The translations under genes were made by a program, and so were the position numbers. DNA of 64,000 bases from Allobogoriella alba (GTDB lineage: Bacteria > Actinomycetota > Actinomycetes > Actinomycetales > Actinomycetaceae): positions 186,001 to 250,000 of the forward strand of contig NZ_JBHTCQ010000004.1 of NCBI RefSeq assembly GCF_042665525.1. Direction: 5' to 3'. Positions 58,585 to 64,000 of the stretch are shown piece by piece (within the stretch, counting starts at the first letter, position 1; every line of letters starts with the position of its first letter). The notes beneath the pieces were generated by a model. That model saw nothing but the letters and a program-made list of their open reading frames with translations. It was not told the origin of the DNA and ran no database searches.

Positions 58585-59699
58585 GCACACCGCTGATCCT
58601 CGTCGGAGCAGGCGGGATGGGGCGCGCCTGGCTGGCGACGATCCTCGCCGAGCCGCGCGCGGAGCTGGCGGGCGTGGTCGACCTCGACCTCGACGCGGCA
58701 CGAGAGGCCCTCGCCGACGCCGGGGCCGACGACGTCCCGGTCGGCACGGACGCCGTCGCCCTCGCCGCCGAGACGGGCGCCCGCGCCGTCGTCAACGTGA
58801 CCGTCCCGCGCGCGCACCACCCGGTGACGACGGCGGCACTCACCGCCGGGTTGCCGGTGCTCGGGGAGAAGCCGGTGGCCGAGACCGTCTCCCGCGCCCT
58901 GTCCCTCGTGGCCGCGAGTGAGGTCACCGGAGAGCTGTTCGTGGTCAGCCAGTCCCGGCGCTACAACCGCCAGCTCTTCGCGTTCCGCGACCAGGCGGCC
59001 ACGCTCGGCGAGCTCGGCGTGCTCACCACGGAGTTCTTCAAGGCGCCCCGGTTCGGCGGGTTCCGCGAGGAGATGCCGCACCCGCTCCTGGTGGACATGG
59101 CCATCCACCCGTTCGACACGGCTCGGTTCCTCCTGGGCGCCGAACCGGTCTCGGTCTACTGCGAGGAGTTCAACCCGCCGTGGAGCTGGTACTCGGGCGA
59201 CGCGGCGGCGAGCGCCGTCTTCGAGATGACCGGCGGCCTGCGCTATGTCTACACCGGCAGCTGGTGCAGCCCCGGCGCCGAGACGTCCTGGAACGGATCC
59301 TGGCGCCTCTCGGGCGCGAGCGGCACGGCGCGCTGGGACGGCGACCACGACCCGGTGGTGGATCGCCAGCCGCCGGTGGACCCGGCCGAGCTGCCGGGGC
59401 ACGACGAGCCGGGCGAAGGGATCGCCGGCTCCCTGTCCGACTTCCTCACCGCGCTCGACGGCGGCCCGACGCCGATGGGCGAGGTGCACGAGAACGTGCT
59501 CAGCCTCGTCATGGTCGAGGCCGCCGTCGAGTCGGCCACCACGGGCACGCGGGTGATCGTCGACGACGTGCTGGACCGGGCCTACGAGCAGGCCCTGGCG
59601 GAGGAGACCCGGGAGGACGTGCGGGCCCGCTTGGTCTCCTGGACCTCCGTCCGCGCCGCCCTCCACCCGTCGGGTGCGCGGACGTCACCTCGTCCGTGA
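58581..59699 (+). CDS. Gfo/Idh/MocA family oxidoreductase (ThuB-like position)
   Basis: A 372-residue NAD(P)-dependent oxidoreductase. LILVGAGGMGRAWLATI is the dinucleotide motif; GEKPVAET carries the EKP lysine; VDMAIHPFDTARFLLG supplies the catalytic His/Asp region. The C-terminal beta-sheet domain follows. Together with ThuA this resembles thuAB, whose products make 3-keto disaccharides. The GTG at 58581 has GAGGAGG upstream and is coupled by overlap to thuA. Substrate specificity is not visible. Confidence 0.92.
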   Translation: MSTPLILVGAGGMGRAWLATILAEPRAELAGVVDLDLDAAREALADAGADDVPVGTDAVALAAETGARAVVNVTVPRAHHPVTTAALTAGLPVLGEKPVAETVSRALSLVAASEVTGELFVVSQSRRYNRQLFAFRDQAATLGELGVLTTEFFKAPRFGGFREEMPHPLLVDMAIHPFDTARFLLGAEPVSVYCEEFNPPWSWYSGDAAASAVFEMTGGLRYVYTGSWCSPGAETSWNGSWRLSGASGTARWDGDHDPVVDRQPPVDPAELPGHDEPGEGIAGSLSDFLTALDGGPTPMGEVHENVLSLVMVEAAVESATTGTRVIVDDVLDRAYEQALAEETREDVRARLVSWTSVRAALHPSGARTSPRP

Positions 59700-59745
59700 C
59701 CTGGCCGCTCCTTCGCTCCGAAGAGGCGGCGTGTCGACCCGTCGA

Positions 59746-60249
59746 TCAGCCGTGGTACTCGCAGTTGTAGGCCACGTCCAGCCCCGCTTCCAGTCCCAGG
59801 GCGCGATCGAAACCGGGTCCGCAGTCGACGACGTCGCGGTCACCGTCACGGTCCAGCAGGATCCGATCGTTCCCCGAGCCGCCGTAGAGGCGGTCCGCGC
59901 CACCGTTCCCGACGATGGTGTCGTCAGAACCTTCGCCGTTGACGTAGTCGTCGCCGCCGTTCCCGAAGAGCTCGTCGCCGCCGGTACCGCCGAAGACGCG
60001 ATCGTTGCCCCCGCCCCCTTCGAGCCAGTCCCGCCCGCCCTGGCCATAGAGCCTGTCCGCGCCCTCGCGCCCTCGGATGCTGTCGTTCCCCTCGAGCGAC
60101 GCATAGGCGTCCGGCCCGTTCGTCAGCCATCGGATGTCCGGCCCCGCGGTCGGCGGCTGGTACGCGGCACCTGCCGGCGTCGCGATCGCGGTCATGCCGA
60201 CTGCCAACGCAGCGACCGTGCCCACTCGTGCATACGTCATGCGCTTCAT
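59746..60249 (-). CDS. Secreted RTX-type calcium-binding repeat protein
   Basis: A 167-residue exported protein. A Sec signal peptide ends at TPAGA-AYQ (about residue 29). Six or more glycine/aspartate nonapeptide repeats follow: GREGADRLYGQGGRDWLEGGGGNDRVFGGTGGDELFGNGGDDYVNGEG and on, the parallel beta-roll that binds calcium. A C-terminal DVVDCGPGFDRAL and final Cys could form a disulfide. Unlike toxin RTX proteins it has a Sec signal and no type I secretion genes nearby. Start ATG 60249 is chosen so that the signal peptide is N-terminal; a longer frame reaches 60348. Confidence 0.8.
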   Translation of the reverse strand: MKRMTYARVGTVAALAVGMTAIATPAGAAYQPPTAGPDIRWLTNGPDAYASLEGNDSIRGREGADRLYGQGGRDWLEGGGGNDRVFGGTGGDELFGNGGDDYVNGEGSDDTIVGNGGADRLYGGSGNDRILLDRDGDRDVVDCGPGFDRALGLEAGLDVAYNCEYHG

Positions 60250-60362
60250 TGCCCTGGGTCCCCTCGTCTCACGGAAGCAGGGAGCCACGGTCTCAGGCGC
60301 ACGCACGGCGAACAATGGTGACAACTCCCCGCACCCGGCGGTACTCACCGCGGGCGCCCGTC

Positions 60363-62006
60363 TCAGACCCGCGCCATGTGCCGCGCCGCGCGCAGGCCGA
60401 AGACGCTCGCCGGGCCGATCGTCGACCCGGGCCCGGGATAGGTGCGGCCCATGACCGACGCCGAGGCGTTGCCCCCGGCGTACAGCCCGTCGATGACGGA
60501 CCCGTCCTCCCGGAGCGCGCGGCCGTCGGCGTCGGTGACCACGCCCCCCTTGGTGCCGAGGTCACCGATCACCAGCCGGTAGGCGACGAACGGCCCCCGC
60601 TCGATCGGGCCCAGGCACGGGTTCGGCCGGACCGTCGGGTCGCCGTAGTAGCGGTCGTAGGCGGAGTCGCCCTTGTGGAAGTCCTGGTCACGGCCGGAGC
60701 GGGCGAACCCGTTGAGGCGTTCGATGGTCGCGCGGAACGTGGCGGTCGCGAACCCGAGCCGGCGGGCGAGCTCGGACAGGGTCTTCGCCTCCACCGCGAT
60801 CCCCTGCTCCTTCATCGCATCGTTGACGCGGGGGTCCAGGGCGAAGGTGCGCAGGTACCGCAGTAGGTAGCGCCGCTCCACGATGAACCAGAAGGCGCCG
60901 TTGTCCCCCTCGGCCTCCCGCTCGAGCATGTGGTGGCCGAGGTCCACGTAGGACTCGGCCTCGTTGGCGAAGCGACGCCCGTGCGCATCCACGATCAGCG
61001 AGTACGGCAGCGCGCGCTCCCCCACCAGGAAGCCCGCCTGCCCGCCCTCCACCGGGTGCACCGCGGCTCCCCACCACGCGTCGTCCATGAGCTCGAACGC
61101 TGCTCCGACCTCCTGTGCCAGCACGTGCCCCTGCCCGACGTTGCCGGGGTTGCCGGCCGGGTGGCCGTCCACACCCTGGTGCCTGCGCCGCCACTCCTGG
61201 TTGTGCTCGAAGCCGCCGGAGGCGAGCATCACGCCACGCCGCGCCCGGACCGCGATCGTCCGGCCACCCTTGAGCACCTCGACCCCGACCACCCGGTCGC
61301 CGTCGGTGACAAGGCGCCGAGCCGGGGTGTCGAGCCACAGCGGGACGCCCTCCCGGACCATCAGCGCGTGACCGAGCGCACCCGTGAGCGCCCCGCCCAG
61401 GCCCTTCAGGCGCTTGCCCGTGACGATGCCGCCGAGGGTGCGCAGGACGACGCGGGCCCCGCGGACGAACCCGTCGGCCGTCGACCAGGCGCGCTGCAGC
61501 TGCCAGACGTCGTCGGTCATCGCCGGCATCGGCATGACGGCCCGCTGCGACCCTGCGAGCCCGCCAAGGAGATTCGTGTCGAACGGTCGCACCTCGACCG
61601 CGCGGCCGATCTTCCCGCCCGGGAGCTCGGGGTAGTAGTCGGGGTAGTCCGCGGACCGGACGAACCGCAGGCCGTAGCGCTCCGTCGTCGTCACGTAGTC
61701 CTCGATGCCGTCGACGAACGCCTCCTTGCGCTCCCGCGACGTCGCGCGGCCCTCGTCGCCGACGGTGCGCTCGAGGTAGTCGAGCGCCTCCTCGCGCGTG
61801 TCGTGGACGCCCTCGCGGCGCATGACGGGACTGTTCGGCAGCCAGAGCCCTCCGCCGGACATCGCGGAGCTGCCGCCCCACCTGTCCGTGCTCTCCAGGA
61901 CCAGGACGCTCAGGCCCTCGTCCACGGCACCGAGCGCAGCGGTCAGGCCCGCCGCCCCGCTGCCGACCACCACGACGTCATACGTCTCGTCGAACGACTC
62001 GCTCAT
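60363..62006 (-). CDS. FAD-dependent dehydrogenase (3-ketosteroid dehydrogenase/fumarate reductase flavoprotein family)
   Basis: A 547-residue flavoprotein. DVVVVGSGAAGLTAALGAVDEGLSVLVLE is the FAD motif, followed by GGSSAMSGGGLWLPNSP as in KstD-like enzymes; VMLASGGFEHN and the C-terminal GGNASASVMGRTYPGPGSTIGPASVFG complete the FAD site. It could dehydrogenate a steroid-like ring or reduce a fumarate-like bond; no steroid genes are near. The ATG at 62006 has a GGGAG site; a TTG at 62042 is in frame. A -10 TAGGTT (complement of 62041-62046) would give a 28-base leader. It is divergent from the XRE-MurA fusion. Confidence 0.88.
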   Translation of the reverse strand: MSESFDETYDVVVVGSGAAGLTAALGAVDEGLSVLVLESTDRWGGSSAMSGGGLWLPNSPVMRREGVHDTREEALDYLERTVGDEGRATSRERKEAFVDGIEDYVTTTERYGLRFVRSADYPDYYPELPGGKIGRAVEVRPFDTNLLGGLAGSQRAVMPMPAMTDDVWQLQRAWSTADGFVRGARVVLRTLGGIVTGKRLKGLGGALTGALGHALMVREGVPLWLDTPARRLVTDGDRVVGVEVLKGGRTIAVRARRGVMLASGGFEHNQEWRRRHQGVDGHPAGNPGNVGQGHVLAQEVGAAFELMDDAWWGAAVHPVEGGQAGFLVGERALPYSLIVDAHGRRFANEAESYVDLGHHMLEREAEGDNGAFWFIVERRYLLRYLRTFALDPRVNDAMKEQGIAVEAKTLSELARRLGFATATFRATIERLNGFARSGRDQDFHKGDSAYDRYYGDPTVRPNPCLGPIERGPFVAYRLVIGDLGTKGGVVTDADGRALREDGSVIDGLYAGGNASASVMGRTYPGPGSTIGPASVFGLRAARHMARV

Positions 62007-62110
62007 CCCAGGCTCCCATCCGGACACCGTCGTCTGGATCAACCTAGCCGACGCATCTCACTGGACGTATGCTCATGCCCCGCACGACCCGCCCGTGGCG
62101 CGCGTCACTG

Positions 62111-62138
62111 TTCCAATATCTCAGATCCGAGATACCCT
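62111..62138 (+). promoter_or_regulatory. Promoter and inverted-repeat operator of the XRE-MurA gene
   Basis: TTCCAA (62111-62116) and TACCCT (62133-62138) form a -35/-10 pair with 16-base spacing. The spacer is filled by the inverted repeat TATCTC-N6-GAGATA (62117-62122 and 62129-62134), which overlaps the first two bases of the -10. The encoded protein has its own HTH, so autoregulation is likely. Confidence 0.75.
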
Positions 62139-62144
62139 GCTGCG

Positions 62145-63683
62145 GTGACTGCGACTGACGAGACCACCACCCTCGCCGAGATCGGCTCCCTCATCCGCGG
62201 CGCCCGGCAGAGCAAGGGGATCACCCAGAGCCAGCTGGCGGAGCGCCTCAGCACCAGCCAGAGCGCCATCGCTCGCATCGAGAGCGGCAGCCAGAACCTC
62301 TCCGTCGAGCTGCTCTCGCGCATCAACCGCGCGCTCGAGGCGGACCTGCTCTCCATCGGGACGCCGCGCGCCCAGCACCTCCGAGTCACCGGCGGCCACC
62401 AGCTCGCCGGGACCATCACCGTCAACTCCTCCAAGAACGGCGCCGTCGCTCTGCTGTGCGCGTCCCTGCTCAACCGGGGACGGACCACCCTGCGGGGCGT
62501 GGCCCGCATCGTCGAGGTCGACCGGATCGTCGCGGTCCTCCGCTCGATCGGCGTCCGGGCCACCTGGTCCGCCGACGGCAAGGACCTCGAGATCGTCCCG
62601 CCCGCGAACCTCGACCTCGACGCGATCGACGACGACGCGGCCCGCCGCACCCGCTCCATCATCATGTTCCTCGGCCCGCTGCTCGGCCGCGAGCAGCAGT
62701 TCCAGCTCCCGTACGCCGGGGGCTGCGACCTGGGCACCCGGACCGTCGAGCCGCACATGGTCGCACTGCGTCCCTTCGGGCTCGACGTCGTCGCCACCGG
62801 CGGGCGCTACCACGCCACCGTGAAGGCCGACCGGCCGGACGAGCTCTCCGTGGTCCTCACCGAGCGCGGCGACACCGTCACGGAGAACGCCCTCATGGCC
62901 GCGGCGCACCACCCCGGGGTCACCACGATCCGCAACGCCAGCCCGAACTACATGGTCCAGGACCTGTGCTTCTACCTGGAGCTGCTCGGAGTCCGCGTCG
63001 AGGGCATCGGGACCACCACCTTGCGGGTCCACGGCCTCGAGGACATCGCCGCCGACGTCGAGTACGCCCCGGCCGAGGACCCGGTCGAGGCGATGAGCCT
63101 GCTCACCGCCGGGATCGTGACCCACTCGGAGATCACCGTGGCCCGCGTACCGATCGAGTTCATGGAGATCGAGCTCGCGACCCTCTCGGAGATGGGCCTG
63201 CGCTACACCCTCTCCCCCGAGTACCCGGCGGCGAACGGCCGGACCCGGCTGGTGGACGTCACCGTCCACCCGAGCGACCTGAAGGCCCCGATCGACAAGA
63301 TCCACCCGATGCCGTTCCCGGGCCTCAACATCGACAACCTGCCGTTCTTCGCGGTGATCGCCGCCTCCGCCGAGGGGCACACGCTCATCCACGACTGGGT
63401 CTACGACAGCCGCGCGATCCACCTGACGGACCTGACCCGGCTGGGTGCCGACGTCCGCATGCTCGACCCGCACCGTCTCGACATCACCGGCCCGACCCAC
63501 TGGTCCGGCGCCGAGATCAGCTGCCCGCCCGCACTGCGGCCCGCCGTGGTGATCCTGCTGGCGATGCTCGCCGCCAAGGGCACCTCGGTGCTGCGCGGCG
63601 TGGACATCATCGCCCGGGGCTACGAGCAGCTGCAGGAGCGGCTCATCGAGCTCGGGGCACAGATCGAGACCTTCCGGGACTGA
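62145..63683 (+). CDS. XRE DNA-binding domain fused to MurA-type enolpyruvyl transferase
   Basis: A 512-residue fusion. Residues about 10-66 are an XRE HTH (IRGARQSKGITQSQLAERLSTSQSAIARIESGSQN). From about 78 on is the EPSP-synthase fold of UDP-GlcNAc enolpyruvyl transferase: GHQLAGTITVNSSKNGAVALL with the PEP-contacting Lys-Asn, Cys194 in YAGGCDLGTRTVEPH at the MurA catalytic Cys position, Asp in FPGLNIDNLPFFAV and the Arg of ARGYEQL. So catalysis or ligand sensing is possible. The gene is leaderless (GTG six bases after TACCCT) and has a palindromic operator in its promoter. It could be a regulator that senses UDP-GlcNAc, with or without enzyme activity. Confidence 0.88.
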   Translation: MTATDETTTLAEIGSLIRGARQSKGITQSQLAERLSTSQSAIARIESGSQNLSVELLSRINRALEADLLSIGTPRAQHLRVTGGHQLAGTITVNSSKNGAVALLCASLLNRGRTTLRGVARIVEVDRIVAVLRSIGVRATWSADGKDLEIVPPANLDLDAIDDDAARRTRSIIMFLGPLLGREQQFQLPYAGGCDLGTRTVEPHMVALRPFGLDVVATGGRYHATVKADRPDELSVVLTERGDTVTENALMAAAHHPGVTTIRNASPNYMVQDLCFYLELLGVRVEGIGTTTLRVHGLEDIAADVEYAPAEDPVEAMSLLTAGIVTHSEITVARVPIEFMEIELATLSEMGLRYTLSPEYPAANGRTRLVDVTVHPSDLKAPIDKIHPMPFPGLNIDNLPFFAVIAASAEGHTLIHDWVYDSRAIHLTDLTRLGADVRMLDPHRLDITGPTHWSGAEISCPPALRPAVVILLAMLAAKGTSVLRGVDIIARGYEQLQERLIELGAQIETFRD

Positions 63684-63725
63684 CGTGCGCCCGGAGGTCG
63701 CTCCGATCGCCGGACCGCGAGGCCA

Positions 63726-64000
63726 TCAGGCACGGCCGCGGGCGACCGGCTTCAGCACCGCTCCGGTCCGCCGCGGTCCGGAGGTGCTGTCCCGGACCAC
63801 GAGGCGGGCAGGCAGGTGCCGGTGCGGCGTCTTCAGCTCGCGGCCGGCGAGCATCTCGATGAGCAGCTGCACAGCGCCCGTACCGATGTCGTGCAGCGGC
63901 TGCGCCACGGTGGTCAACGGCGGCGTCGACGCGGCCGTCTCAGGGACGTTGTCGAACCCGACCACCGACAGATCCTGAGGTACCCGCAGGCCGAGATCAC
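63726..64000 (-). CDS. LacI family transcriptional regulator, C-terminal part (5' end outside window)
   Basis: The last 91 codons of a LacI-type regulator. LGLRVPQDLSVVGFDNVPETAASTPPLTTVAQPLHDIGTGAVQLLIEMLAGRE matches the C-terminal effector domain, ending with the usual HRHLPARLVVRDST. The HTH lies beyond the right edge. It is distinct from the regulator at 53607. Converges on the XRE-MurA gene with 42 bases between. Confidence 0.92.
   Translation of the reverse strand, partial: DLGLRVPQDLSVVGFDNVPETAASTPPLTTVAQPLHDIGTGAVQLLIEMLAGRELKTPHRHLPARLVVRDSTSGPRRTGAVLKPVARGRA

Overview
The window is high-GC DNA from an actinobacterium, most likely of the order Micrococcales. The evidence is very strong G/C third-position bias, a mycothiol gene (mshC), the Pup-ligation genes, a DUF222/HNH endonuclease, an F420-type nitroreductase and two carbohydrate ABC transporters with no ATPase of their own. 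No rRNA, CRISPR array, integrase or transposase was seen. One tRNA (Leu, anticodon GAG) is present.

Layout. 1-4.1 kb: the end of a HelD/UvrD-like motor, then a DUF222-HNH gene flanked on both sides by short tandem repeats. 4.1-14.5 kb: hisF, a small kinase, a deazaflavin-type reductase, then the leftward pupylation locus M50 protease - trmI - arc - dop - pup - pafA - FKBP lipoprotein. No 20S proteasome genes lie in the locus. 14.6-20.3 kb: a sugar-acid cassette (GntP permease, dehydrogenase, TIM-barrel enzyme, divergent GntR) and a lysG/lysE pair; these separate the M50 gene from recB-like, HAD, PAC2, mshC, uppP and following housekeeping genes (20.3-30.5 kb). A sulfur module (cysteine-containing leader peptide, tsuA, tsuB) sits between PAC2 and mshC. 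30.5-42.4 kb: DUF1989/DUF1445 pair, M3 peptidase, DoxX-like protein, secreted bactofilin-like protein, GNAT-MazG fusion, a 588-residue membrane protein and two membrane-anchored PQQ-type propeller proteins on either side of tRNA-Leu.

42.8-53.2 kb: an uncharacterised catabolic island with an IclR regulator, a GH39-type glycosidase and a leftward operon of SDR, ABC binding protein, two permeases, class III aminotransferase, M81 hydrolase and mandelate-racemase-type enolase. 53.6-59.7 kb: a Thu-like island (LacI regulator, binding protein, two permeases, ThuA, Gfo/Idh/MocA oxidoreductase) with two matching LacI operators. 59.7-64 kb: a secreted RTX-like protein, a KstD-like flavoprotein, a fusion of an XRE DNA-binding domain to a MurA-type enolpyruvyl transferase, and the end of another LacI regulator.

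Cross-cutting signals. Nineteen start codons lie 6-8 bases after a TANNNT -10 box with no room for a ribosome-binding site, so leaderless mRNAs look common; this was used to choose several starts. Three regulator/operator pairs can be read from the DNA: GntR (palindrome on a TTGACA -35), LacI (TCGATNCGTATCGA twice) and XRE-MurA (TATCTC-N6-GAGATA in its own promoter). Genes in operons are often joined by 4-base ATGA or GTGA overlaps.
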